Shown: positions 5,465-12,463 of the stretch, piece by piece | Numbering within the stretch: the first letter of the stretch is position 1 | How the letters are laid out: each line of letters opens with the position of its first letter | Program-made: the position numbers and the translations under genes | Source: an uncultured Streptococcus sp. | GTDB lineage: Bacteria > Bacillota > Bacilli > Lactobacillales > Streptococcaceae | Direction: 5' to 3' | NCBI GenBank assembly: GCA_934216185.1 | Contig: CAKQBM010000045.1 | Coordinates: 1 to 12,463, forward strand | Length of the DNA: 12,463 nt | Notes under the pieces: model-generated | What the model was told of the DNA's origin: nothing | Databases searched by the model: none | Seen by the model: only the letters and a program-made list of their open reading frames with translations

Positions 5465-6361
5465 ATGGCGAAGCGTAGCAAAAATATCAATATGTTTCTC
5501 ATAGATGGTGAAGTAACTGGAAAAATCAAATGTACTTTGTCAAATTGGACGGGAGTGATTTACAAAATACCTCGTATTCAGTTGGGAGATTTGAAGTCGC
5601 GTGATGAAATGAGACAAAGTGGTATTTATTTCTTATTTGGTCGAGATGAAGATAAACAGAAAGATGTGACGTATATTGGTCAGGCGACAACTCGGAAAAA
5701 TGGTGAAGGGGTATTGTTGCGAATTCAAGAGCATACCCGTGATATTCATGCAGATTATTTTAATGATGTCATCATTCTAACAACTCAAAATAATTCTTTT
5801 GGTCCAACAGAAATTAGCTATTTGGAAAATAAATTTACTCAACTTGCTAAAGAAGCTGGTCGCTATATTGTGAAAAATGGGAATGATCCAAATCCTGGTA
5901 ATGTGACTGAGGAAAAGGAATCTGAACTGGATGAAATTGTTGAAAATACGCTAATGATTATTGGAACTTTAGGTTATCGTGTTTTTGTTCCAATGACAAA
6001 GAAAGTTAGTCAAGATCTGACTGATAATCATTCAACCTATCTTTATTTAAAGCGTAAAACTAAGAAATCTAACAAAGTAATAGAAGCAACTTGTGAACGG
6101 ACAACTGAAGGTTTTGTTGTTTTAGAAGGAAGTCAAGTAGAAATAAAGGATTCTCCATACCTTCCAGCAAGTTTAAAAGAAATGCGTCAGAATTTAATAG
6201 CTTCTCGGGTCATTCAAGATGGAGTATTAACAGAAAAACAACTCTTTTCTAGCCCTTCTTATGCAGCGGCTTTTTTGCTGGGTATGCAAACGAACGGTCG
6301 AACTGATTGGAAAGATCAGGATGGAAGAACTTTAAAAGAATTAGAAGAATTAATAGATTGA
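5465..6361 (+). CDS. GIY-YIG nuclease-domain protein with C-terminal DUF4357
   Basis: A predicted endonuclease of 298 residues. The GIY-YIG fold is at about 50-135: GIY (53-55), YIG (70-72), conserved Arg86 in LLRIQEH, and the catalytic glutamate in ISYLENKF (Glu121, with Glu116 near). A linker with [14 protein letters not shown] follows, and the C-terminal DUF4357 is at about 233-293 ([25 protein letters not shown]). Substrate is unknown; relatives occur in accessory and defence-type regions. The ATG touches the Nudix stop codon, and GGAGG lies 11 bases upstream inside that gene. The gene appears more AT-rich than prmA or pepF, and its amino acid use differs (many Lys, Asn, Ile). It sits inside an otherwise housekeeping operon and has no promoter or terminator of its own that I can see, so it is probably an acquired gene co-expressed with the operon. 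Confidence 0.9.
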   Translation: MAKRSKNINMFLIDGEVTGKIKCTLSNWTGVIYKIPRIQLGDLKSRDEMRQSGIYFLFGRDEDKQKDVTYIGQATTRKNGEGVLLRIQEHTRDIHADYFNDVIILTTQNNSFGPTEISYLENKFTQLAKEAGRYIVKNGNDPNPGNVTEEKESELDEIVENTLMIIGTLGYRVFVPMTKKVSQDLTDNHSTYLYLKRKTKKSNKVIEATCERTTEGFVVLEGSQVEIKDSPYLPASLKEMRQNLIASRVIQDGVLTEKQLFSSPSYAAAFLLGMQTNGRTDWKDQDGRTLKELEELID

Positions 6362-6375
6362 TAAGGAAGTACAAA

Positions 6376-7326
6376 ATGGAAACATGGCAAGAGTTAAAAG
6401 TTACAGTGAAGCGTGAGGGGGAGGAATTGGTTTCCAATCTCTTGATTGAGCTAGGAGCGCAAGGCGTTGCGATTGAAGATAGCATGGACTATGTGGGAAA
6501 TGTTGACCGCTTCGGCGAGATTTTCCCAGAGGTCGAGCAACAAGATGAAATCGTAGTGACAGCCTATTATCCTGATACGGTTGATGTGGCAGTGGTTGAG
6601 GCGGACTTGCAGGCTCGCTTAGAAGAATTGACGGATTTTATGGATTTGGGAGAGGTCAAAATGGGGACGACTGCCTTGGCTGAGGAAGACTGGGCGGACA
6701 ACTGGAAGAAATATTATGAACCCGCTCGCATCACTCATGACTTGACTATCGTGCCGTCTTGGACAGACTATGAGGCGACTGCTGGGGAAAAGATTATCAA
6801 GCTGGATCCAGGGATGGCCTTTGGGACAGGGACGCATCCAACTACTAAGATGAGCCTCTTTGCCTTGGAGCAGGTCCTTCGTGGTGGGGAAACAGTGCTA
6901 GATGTGGGGACTGGTTCAGGGGTTCTCTCTATTGCTAGCTCGCTGCTTGGTGCTAAGGAAATTTTCGCCTATGATCTAGATGATGTGGCGGTTCGTGTGG
7001 CTCAGGAAAATATTGAGCTAAACCCTGGTATGGAAAACATCCATGTAGCAGCAGGAGACTTGCTTAAGGGAGTTGAGATTGAGGCAGATGTCATCGTGGC
7101 AAATATCTTAGCGGATATCCTCATTCATCTGACAGACGATGCCTATCGTTTGGTTAAGGACGAAGGCTACCTCATCATGAGTGGGATTATCAAGGACAAG
7201 TGGGACATGGTACGCGAGTCGGCTGAGTCAGCTGGATTTTTCCTTGAAACTCACATGATCCAAGGGGAATGGAATGCCTGTGTCTTCAAGAAAACCAAGG
7301 ATATTTCCGGTGTGATTGGAGGCTAG
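6376..7326 (+). CDS. prmA: Ribosomal protein L11 methyltransferase
   Basis: S-adenosylmethionine-dependent enzyme that trimethylates ribosomal protein L11. The 316-residue product has the N-terminal substrate domain ([18 protein letters not shown]) and [15 protein letters not shown] (143-157). The SAM site is DVGTGSG (176-182), with YDLDDVAV after it, and the motif IV region is VANILADIL (242-250). All are characteristic of PrmA. The start is ATG 6376, with AAGGAAG upstream at 6363-6369; in-frame codons back to 6307 lie in the GIY-YIG gene in another frame and are not used. The next gene's ribosome binding site (GGAGG) lies in the last codons, and rsmE begins 1 base after the stop, as in the common prmA-rsmE pair. 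Confidence 0.97.
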   Translation: METWQELKVTVKREGEELVSNLLIELGAQGVAIEDSMDYVGNVDRFGEIFPEVEQQDEIVVTAYYPDTVDVAVVEADLQARLEELTDFMDLGEVKMGTTALAEEDWADNWKKYYEPARITHDLTIVPSWTDYEATAGEKIIKLDPGMAFGTGTHPTTKMSLFALEQVLRGGETVLDVGTGSGVLSIASSLLGAKEIFAYDLDDVAVRVAQENIELNPGMENIHVAAGDLLKGVEIEADVIVANILADILIHLTDDAYRLVKDEGYLIMSGIIKDKWDMVRESAESAGFFLETHMIQGEWNACVFKKTKDISGVIGG

Positions 7327-7327
7327 C

Positions 7328-8071
7328 ATGCAACAGTATTTTGTCAAAGGTAGTGCTATCTCTCCTGTCACCATCGAGGACAAGGAAACCAGCAAGCATA
7401 TGTTTCAGGTTATGCGCTTGAAGGAAGATGATGAAGTTACTTTGGTCTTTGATGATGGCATCAAGCGCTTGGCGCGCGTGCTGGATGTGGAAGCCCGTCA
7501 GTTTGAGTTGATCCAAGAATTGGCTGACAATGTGGAACTGCCAGTCCAAGTGACTATTGCATCCGGCTTTCCCAAGGGGGACAAGCTGGAGTTTATCACT
7601 CAAAAAGTAACCGAGCTCGGAGCCAGCCAAATCTGGGCTTTTCCTGCCGATTGGTCCGTTGCCAAGTGGGATGGCAAGAAATTGGGTAAAAAGGTTGAGA
7701 AACTAGAAAAAATCGCCCTTGGAGCAGCGGAGCAAAGTAAGCGTAATGTTGTTCCAAGTATCCAGCTTTTCGAGAAAAAATCAGACTTTCTAGCTCAACT
7801 GGACCAATTTGACTCTATCATAGTAGCTTATGAAGAGTCGGCCAAAGAAGGAGAAGCCACTGCGCTCTTACAAGCGGTCTCTGGTCTTGAAAAAGGAACC
7901 AAACTGCTCTTTATCTTTGGACCAGAAGGTGGTCTCTCACCTTCAGAAATCGAGAGTTTTGAAGCTAAAGGAGCCGTCTTGGCGGGACTTGGTCCTCGCA
8001 TCTTGCGAGCAGAAACAGCACCGCTTTATGCTTTGTCAGCCCTTAGCGTTTTATTAGAATTAGAGAAATAA
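7328..8071 (+). CDS. rsmE: 16S rRNA (uracil-1498 N3) methyltransferase
   Basis: Methylates U1498 of 16S rRNA in the mature small subunit. The 247-residue protein has the N-terminal PUA-like domain (YFVKGSAISPVTIEDKETSKH) and a C-terminal SPOUT knot. Marks of the family are KGDKLEFITQKVTELG (83-98), EQSKRN (135-140), FGPEGGLS (197-204) and LGPRILRAETA (221-231), which forms the SAM-binding knot. The start ATG 7328 follows GGAGG by 5 bases; this site lies in the prmA stop region, so translation is coupled. Length is normal and no key residue is missing. Confidence 0.97.
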   Translation: MQQYFVKGSAISPVTIEDKETSKHMFQVMRLKEDDEVTLVFDDGIKRLARVLDVEARQFELIQELADNVELPVQVTIASGFPKGDKLEFITQKVTELGASQIWAFPADWSVAKWDGKKLGKKVEKLEKIALGAAEQSKRNVVPSIQLFEKKSDFLAQLDQFDSIIVAYEESAKEGEATALLQAVSGLEKGTKLLFIFGPEGGLSPSEIESFEAKGAVLAGLGPRILRAETAPLYALSALSVLLELEK

Positions 8072-8081
8072 GAGGAAGAAA

Positions 8082-9878
8082 ATGGAACAAAAACATCGTT
8101 CAGAATTTCCAGAAAAGGAACTCTGGGACTTAACAGCCCTATACCAAGACCGTGAGGATTTCTTGCGTGCAATCGAGAAAGCACGCGAAGACATCAACCA
8201 ATTTAGCCGTGACTACAAGGGCAATCTGCATACTTTTGCAGATTTCGAGAAGGCTTTTGCGGAATTGGAGCAAATCTACATTCAGATGAGCCATATTGGC
8301 AACTATGGTTTTATGCCGCAGACGACAGACTATAGCAATGAAGAGTTTGCTAATATCGCCCAAGCTGGGATGGAATTTGAAACAGATGCCAGTGTAGCCT
8401 TGACCTTCTTTGACGATGCTCTAGTGGCAGCAGACGAGGAAGTCTTGGACCGTTTGGGAGAGTTGCCACATTTAACAGCAGCTATTCGTCAGGCCAAAAT
8501 CAAAAAAGCTCACTACCTAGGAGCAGATGTGGAGAAAGCCTTGACCAATCTAGGTGAAGTTTTCTACAGCCCACAGGACATTTACACTAAGATGCGAGCT
8601 GGGGATTTTGAAATGGCCGACTTTGAAGCTCATGGTAAGACTTATAAAAACAGCTTTGTGACCTATGAGAATTTCTACCAAAATCACGAGAACGCTGAGG
8701 TTCGTGAGAAATCTTTCCGTTCCTTCTCAGAGGGACTTCGTGAGCACCAAAATACGGCTGCTGCGGCCTATTTAGCCCAAGTTAAATCTGAAAAACTGTT
8801 GGCAGATATGAAGGGCTATGACTCGGTCTTTGACTATCTTCTAGCCGAACAAGAAGTGGACCGTGCCATGTTTGACCGCCAGATTGACCTCATCATGAAG
8901 GATTTTGCGCCAGTTGCTCAGAGATACCTCAAGCATGTTGCCAAGGTCAATGGTCTTGAAAAGATGACCTTTGCAGACTGGAAATTGGACTTGGACAGCG
9001 CCCTCAATCCTGAAGTGACTATTGATGATGCCTATGATTTGGTCATGAAGTCGGTAGAACCTTTGGGGCAAGAATATTGTCAGGAAGTTGCTCGCTATCA
9101 AGAAGAACGCTGGGTAGACTTCGCTGCTAACAGTGGCAAGGATTCTGGTGGTTATGCGGCGGATCCATATCGCGTGCACCCTTATGTCCTCATGAGCTGG
9201 ACAGGTCGTTTGAGCGATGTCTATACCTTGATTCATGAAATCGGGCATTCTGGCCAATTCATCTTCTCAGATAATCATCAGAGTTATTTCAACGCCCACA
9301 TGTCTACTTACTATGTCGAAGCACCGTCAACCTTCAATGAATTGCTCCTAAGTGATTACTTGGAACACCAGTCTGACGATCCGCGTCAAAAACGCTTCGC
9401 TCTTGCCCACCGCTTAACAGACACCTACTTCCATAATTTCATTACCCACCTCTTGGAAGCTGCCTTCCAGCGTAAGGTTTATACATTGATTGAAGAAGGG
9501 GAGACCTTTGGAGCAAGCAAACTTAACAGCATTATGAAGGAAGTCTTGACAGACTTCTGGGGAGATGCCATTGAAATTGACGACGATGCGGCACTCACTT
9601 GGATGCGCCAAGCTCACTACTACATGGGATTGTATAGCTACACCTACTCAGCTGGGCTTGTTATTTCGACTGCGGGTTACCTTCATTTGAAACATTCAGA
9701 AACTGGAGCTGAAGATTGGCTCAACCTCCTCAAATCAGGTGGTAGTAAGACACCGTTTGAGTCAGCCATGATTATCGGAGCGGATATTTCAACAGACAAA
9801 CCACTCCGTGATACCATCCAGTTCTTGTCTGACACAGTTGACCAGATTATCGCCTACAGTGCCCAGTTGGGAGAGTAG
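8082..9878 (+). CDS. pepF: Oligoendopeptidase F (M3 family zinc peptidase)
   Basis: Cytosolic metallopeptidase that cleaves oligopeptides of moderate size, in peptide use and turnover. The 598-residue protein has the M3 zinc motif HEIGH (385-389, in YTLIHEIGHSGQF) and the third zinc ligand region VEAPSTFNE with Glu413. The N-terminal helical half begins EFPEKELWDLTALYQDRE and contains YMPQ/DYSNEEFA-type segments of the PepF group. AGAGGA is 5 bases before the ATG, 10 bases after the rsmE stop. The gene is intact. PepF paralogues exist, so the exact subtype is open. Confidence 0.95.
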   Translation: MEQKHRSEFPEKELWDLTALYQDREDFLRAIEKAREDINQFSRDYKGNLHTFADFEKAFAELEQIYIQMSHIGNYGFMPQTTDYSNEEFANIAQAGMEFETDASVALTFFDDALVAADEEVLDRLGELPHLTAAIRQAKIKKAHYLGADVEKALTNLGEVFYSPQDIYTKMRAGDFEMADFEAHGKTYKNSFVTYENFYQNHENAEVREKSFRSFSEGLREHQNTAAAAYLAQVKSEKLLADMKGYDSVFDYLLAEQEVDRAMFDRQIDLIMKDFAPVAQRYLKHVAKVNGLEKMTFADWKLDLDSALNPEVTIDDAYDLVMKSVEPLGQEYCQEVARYQEERWVDFAANSGKDSGGYAADPYRVHPYVLMSWTGRLSDVYTLIHEIGHSGQFIFSDNHQSYFNAHMSTYYVEAPSTFNELLLSDYLEHQSDDPRQKRFALAHRLTDTYFHNFITHLLEAAFQRKVYTLIEEGETFGASKLNSIMKEVLTDFWGDAIEIDDDAALTWMRQAHYYMGLYSYTYSAGLVISTAGYLHLKHSETGAEDWLNLLKSGGSKTPFESAMIIGADISTDKPLRDTIQFLSDTVDQIIAYSAQLGE

Positions 9879-9897
9879 GGGAATTTAGGATAACGAT

Positions 9898-10681
9898 ATG
9901 AACAGAATTAAAAAATGGCTGGAGCAGGATTCACAAAGAATACGTTTTATCAAAATAGGCCTAGTCTTGTTGGGAATCATTTTATTGATTGCTTTGCCTG
10001 CTCTCTATCTAGTTTTGAGTGGAGTTGGTATTTGGTATTTTGTAAAGAAAGCACCAGATATTCGAAAAAGAAATTTAATGATAGGGCTTTTTGTTGTTAG
10101 TTTTGTTGTAGTTTCTCTTCAAACTCCGACAGCCACAAAGAAAATTTCATATTCTCAATCAGAAACTAAGCAAACTGCGGCATCCACTGCTAAAGTAGAG
10201 TCAACAACCGATGCTTCATCTAGTACAGAAGAAGCAAAACGAGTTGAAGAAGAGAAAAAAGCTAAAGAAAAAAGCAGAAGAAGAGAGAATTGCCAAAGAA
10301 AAAGCTACAAATGAGTTGCAAGAAAAAGGTGAAACCTTAGTCAAACAATTGGAAGAAAGTCAAGATGCAAGTCAAGTGAAGTCTGCTAAAGAAACAGTTA
10401 ATCAGATTGAAAATAATGATAAAAAGGCAGAATTGCTCGATAGGATAGGTGCAGTTGAGTCATTCATTTCTCAAAAAGAAGAAGAGAAAAGAATTGCACG
10501 TGAAGCGGAGACTAAAGCCCAACAGCAAGATAGAATTGTTTACGTCGCTAAGAATGGGCAAGCGAAAGTATATTGGTATAACAAGGATAGAATGCCGTCA
10601 AATACTAATAAAGCTAACGTTGTTGAGATGACAGAGGCTGATGCAATTGCTGCAGGAAAAACTCCATCTAAAAAAGAATAA
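9898..10681 (+). pseudogene. Membrane-anchored coiled-coil protein, frameshifted in a poly-A tract
   Basis: Two overlapping frames join into one 260-residue protein if one A is removed. Part one (from ATG 9898, AGGA 8 bases before) has a basic start, membrane segments at about 18-47 and 58-75, a Ser/Thr-rich stretch (78-110), then a Lys/Glu coiled coil. At the A6 run 10268-10273 the frame fails: it ends at residue 138 with an Arg-rich tail and TGA 10312-10314. In the next frame the coiled coil continues without a break (KEKAEEERIAKEKATNEL) through EKRIAREAETKAQQQ. It ends in a small domain, VYVAKNGQAKVYWYNKDRMPSN...VVEMTEADAIAAGK, a C-terminal motif I recall from streptococcal membrane proteins. 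The A6 should be A5, so this is a one-base insertion: a true mutation, a phase switch, transcriptional slippage or a sequencing error. Function is unknown; it is probably a surface protein. It follows pepF by 19 bases. Confidence 0.8.
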
Positions 10682-10742
10682 GATAGAAAGTTATCTTGGA
10701 CTGGCTTTTTGATAAGTTATCAGAAATGTAGAGGTATTGACC

Positions 10743-11534
10743 ATGTATCAAGAGTTACTTAGAAAAATAGCAGAAGAAAAACCAAGTTATTATCAGGAAG
10801 AAATCCAGTGGTTGCTTGATCATTTGGGAGATTCTTCTCCAGAAATTCGCGATGACCTTGTTTTTACAAGCTTTGCTAGAGGGATTCAGGAAGAACTATT
10901 TACACAGGAGCAATTTCATTTCATTGTTGAAGGGATTTCATCTGATGGAGGGTTAGATAAAGAGATTGATAAGGTAGGCCTGCCAACCCTTGAACGTTCC
11001 TTTAGGGCGCTTATTTATGCAAATCTCTTGTCTGCGGATGCCAACCAGCAATCGATTTTTTATCAGGGATTAAATGTAGGAATTCGTAATGTCCTTTTAA
11101 ATCAAGGTTTGTATTATCTTTCAAAAGAAAAGGATACAACGGGTTTTTCAAGTCAGTATGGTTGGGTTCATGCTTTTGCACATGGAGCCGATTTACTGAC
11201 AGAGGTGGTTTGTCATCCAGACTTTCCTAAAAACAGAGTTCATGAAGTATTTGAGATACTTGGCCAACTATTTAAAAGAATTTCGATTCGCTTTACAGAT
11301 GATGAGGATTGGCGTTTAGCAAGAGTGATCTATGAACCTATTTTACAAGGGAAGTTGGAGCAAGAGCAAGTAGCTTCTTGGATAAAAGCTGTTGACTTTC
11401 CGATAGAAGAAAGGGAAGATTTTTATAAATTTTCCAACTTCAGATCCTGTCTGTTGGAAGTCTATGTCCAACTTGACCAGAGAAACAGTTTACAAGATGA
11501 CTTGAAAGAAGCTATCCAGTCTTTTCAATACTAG
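10743..11534 (+). CDS. DUF2785 family protein
   Basis: A 263-residue, mainly helical cytosolic protein of the DUF2785 family. The diagnostic box is GWVHAFAHGADLL (140-152), a conserved motif with two histidines and an aspartate. The flanks are amphipathic helices (LLRKIAEEKPSYYQEE; EVFEILGQLFKRISIRF). No enzyme activity is known to me. The start is ATG 10743, with GAGGT 7 bases upstream; an in-frame TTG at 10737 would overlap the spacer. It is the last gene of the plus-strand run and is followed by a bidirectional terminator. It may share the operon's transcript, as no separate promoter is evident in the 61-base gap. Confidence 0.88.
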   Translation: MYQELLRKIAEEKPSYYQEEIQWLLDHLGDSSPEIRDDLVFTSFARGIQEELFTQEQFHFIVEGISSDGGLDKEIDKVGLPTLERSFRALIYANLLSADANQQSIFYQGLNVGIRNVLLNQGLYYLSKEKDTTGFSSQYGWVHAFAHGADLLTEVVCHPDFPKNRVHEVFEILGQLFKRISIRFTDDEDWRLARVIYEPILQGKLEQEQVASWIKAVDFPIEEREDFYKFSNFRSCLLEVYVQLDQRNSLQDDLKEAIQSFQY

Positions 11535-11601
11535 GGATAAGCTAATATTACTTTTTGAAAGAGTTTCTATTGTATCCTCCTAACTAATAATGAAAACTAA
11601 T

Positions 11602-11634
11602 AAAAGAGGTTGAATCATTTTCCAACCTCTTTTT
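11602..11634. terminator. Bidirectional terminator between convergent genes
   Basis: An 11-bp perfect stem, AAAAGAGGTTG (11602-11612) / CAACCTCTTTT (11623-11633), with a 10-base loop. There are T-runs in both directions (TTTTT on plus; TTTTA on minus), so it can end the DUF2785 transcript and the SDR transcript. The SDR stop codon is 7 bases past it. Confidence 0.9.
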
Positions 11635-11641
11635 GTATATC

Positions 11642-12406
11642 TTAATGAAATTGCATACCACCATCAACGATAATGGTTTGTCCTGTAATGTAGTTTGAAT
11701 CTGGTCCTGCAAGGAAGCTGACGGCAGCAGCCACATCTTCTGGTTCAGATAGACGTTTTAGGGTAATATCTTTTGCAAATGTCTGCATACCCCACTCGTC
11801 ATCTTTTCCTGCATTTTTACCAACTTCATGAGCGATATCGTACATCATTGGTGTTTTAACAATACCTGGTGCGTAGGCGTTAACAGTGATGCCTGAGTCT
11901 GCTAAATCACGTGCTAATGTTTGCGTGATTCCACGAACAGCAAATTTTGTTCCACCATAAACAGTTAGATTTGGATTTCCGACAACACCAGCTTGAGATG
12001 TTGCGTTGATAATTTTACCTCCGTGGCCAAGTGCTTTAAATTGCGCTTGTGCAGCTTGTGAACCCCAAATGACACCACCAACGTTGATACCGAAAGTGCG
12101 TGTAAATTGTTCCTCAGTAATTGTATCAAGAGGAGTAGTTGGAGCAACACCAGCGTTATTTACGACAACATTCAAATCACCAAAATGGTCAACAACCTTT
12201 TGAAATGCTTGTGCAACTTCAGCCTGTTTCGAAACATCGGCCACGACAGCAAAGGCATTTTCAGCTGATAATTCGGCAACAGCTTTTTCAGCTGTTTCAG
12301 GATTGTAGTCTAAGACTCCTACCTTAAAGCCATCTTGAACCAATCGTTTTGCAATTGCAAAACCGATTCCTTGACCTGCACCTGTGACAATAGCAACTTT
12401 AGACAT
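11642..12406 (-). CDS. butA: Acetoin/diacetyl reductase, 2,3-butanediol dehydrogenase type (SDR)
   Basis: NAD(H)-dependent short-chain dehydrogenase, 254 residues. It has the Rossmann motif TGAGQGIG (8-15), NNAG (83-86) and catalytic Ser137 with Tyr150 and Lys154 (YGGTK). It also has PGIVKTPM (180-187) and a C-terminal DGGMQFH. The [28 protein letters not shown] segment (189-216) and overall length match (S)-acetoin-forming diacetyl reductases, which interconvert diacetyl, acetoin and butanediol at the end of pyruvate overflow metabolism. Substrate specificity in SDRs is hard to fix from sequence, so the gene symbol is a best guess. The start is at 12406, with AAGGAGG 6 bases upstream; a farther in-frame ATG (12436) is rejected because it lacks such a site. 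Confidence 0.88.
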   Translation of the reverse strand: MSKVAIVTGAGQGIGFAIAKRLVQDGFKVGVLDYNPETAEKAVAELSAENAFAVVADVSKQAEVAQAFQKVVDHFGDLNVVVNNAGVAPTTPLDTITEEQFTRTFGINVGGVIWGSQAAQAQFKALGHGGKIINATSQAGVVGNPNLTVYGGTKFAVRGITQTLARDLADSGITVNAYAPGIVKTPMMYDIAHEVGKNAGKDDEWGMQTFAKDITLKRLSEPEDVAAAVSFLAGPDSNYITGQTIIVDGGMQFH

Positions 12407-12418
12407 ATGATTCCTCCT

Positions 12419-12435
12419 TGGTATCCACGATACCA
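12419..12435 (-). promoter_or_regulatory. Inverted repeat in the SDR gene leader
   Basis: A perfect 7-bp inverted repeat, TGGTATC-CAC-GATACCA, with a 3-base spacer ends next to the ribosome binding site of the SDR gene. It could be a repressor operator or an RNA hairpin that affects access to the ribosome binding site. The upstream promoter is not clearly within the window. Confidence 0.45.
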
Positions 12436-12463
12436 TTCAAACGTTCATAAAAGAACAGCAAAG

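Noticed and set aside
6307..6375. N-terminal extension of PrmA by 23 residues
   Set aside because: It lies in the 3' end of the GIY-YIG gene, is basic and atypical, and the ATG at 6376 has its own ribosome binding site.
12430..12463. Catabolite-responsive (cre) site upstream of the SDR gene
   Set aside because: The ATGAACGTTTGAAT stretch lacks the spacing and key bases of the consensus.
1..12463. CRISPR array, insertion sequence, BOX or RUP element
   Set aside because: No regularly spaced repeats, transposase or recognised pneumococcal repeat was found by reading both strands.

Overview
The window looks like a chromosome segment of a streptococcus of the mitis group (S. mitis, S. oralis or S. 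pneumoniae-like). I infer this from the low-GC codon use, the strong AGGAGG-type ribosome binding sites, and a run of proteins that closely match pneumococcal ones as I remember them (RarA, PrmA, RsmE, an M3 oligoendopeptidase, HicAB, DUF3013 and DUF2785 proteins). No database search was possible, so species level is not settled.

Left edge (1-1078): the C-terminal catalytic part of a tyrosine integrase, cut by the window edge, runs toward the 3' end of a minus-strand tRNA-Lys(CTT) gene. This is the usual layout at one end of an element integrated in a tRNA gene; the element body would lie to the left. Ten bases upstream of the tRNA is a 6S RNA gene on the same strand, so the two RNAs may be made as one transcript ended by the terminator at 702-726.

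Minus-strand block (1079-3182): rarA has a clear sigma-A-type promoter. Upstream of it is a small two-gene unit: an Sm-like 71-residue protein and a CPCC-type zinc-ribbon protein with a DUF4926-like tail. The second gene carries an in-frame TGA exactly where a zinc-binding cysteine codon is expected.

Toxin-antitoxin region (3183-4540): a 398-base gap holds a short, hairpin-rich transcription unit with a good ribosome binding site, a 39-codon basic ORF and its own terminator. The hicA-hicB pair follows, with an extended -10 promoter and a palindrome between -35 and -10. A strong terminator closes hicAB, and a second hairpin looks like a terminator for the opposite strand.

Plus-strand operon (4541-11534): DUF3013, Nudix hydrolase, GIY-YIG/DUF4357 protein, prmA, rsmE, pepF, a membrane-anchored coiled-coil gene broken by a one-base poly-A frameshift, and a DUF2785 protein. 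Spacing is tight and I see no internal terminator. The GIY-YIG gene looks like an accessory insertion between the Nudix gene and prmA. A bidirectional terminator at 11602-11634 separates this operon from a convergent SDR gene (acetoin/diacetyl reductase type), whose leader holds a 7-bp inverted repeat beside the ribosome binding site.

No CRISPR array, insertion sequence, BOX or RUP element was recognised. The least explained parts are the structured unit before hicAB, the TGA-interrupted CPCC gene and the frameshifted membrane gene.
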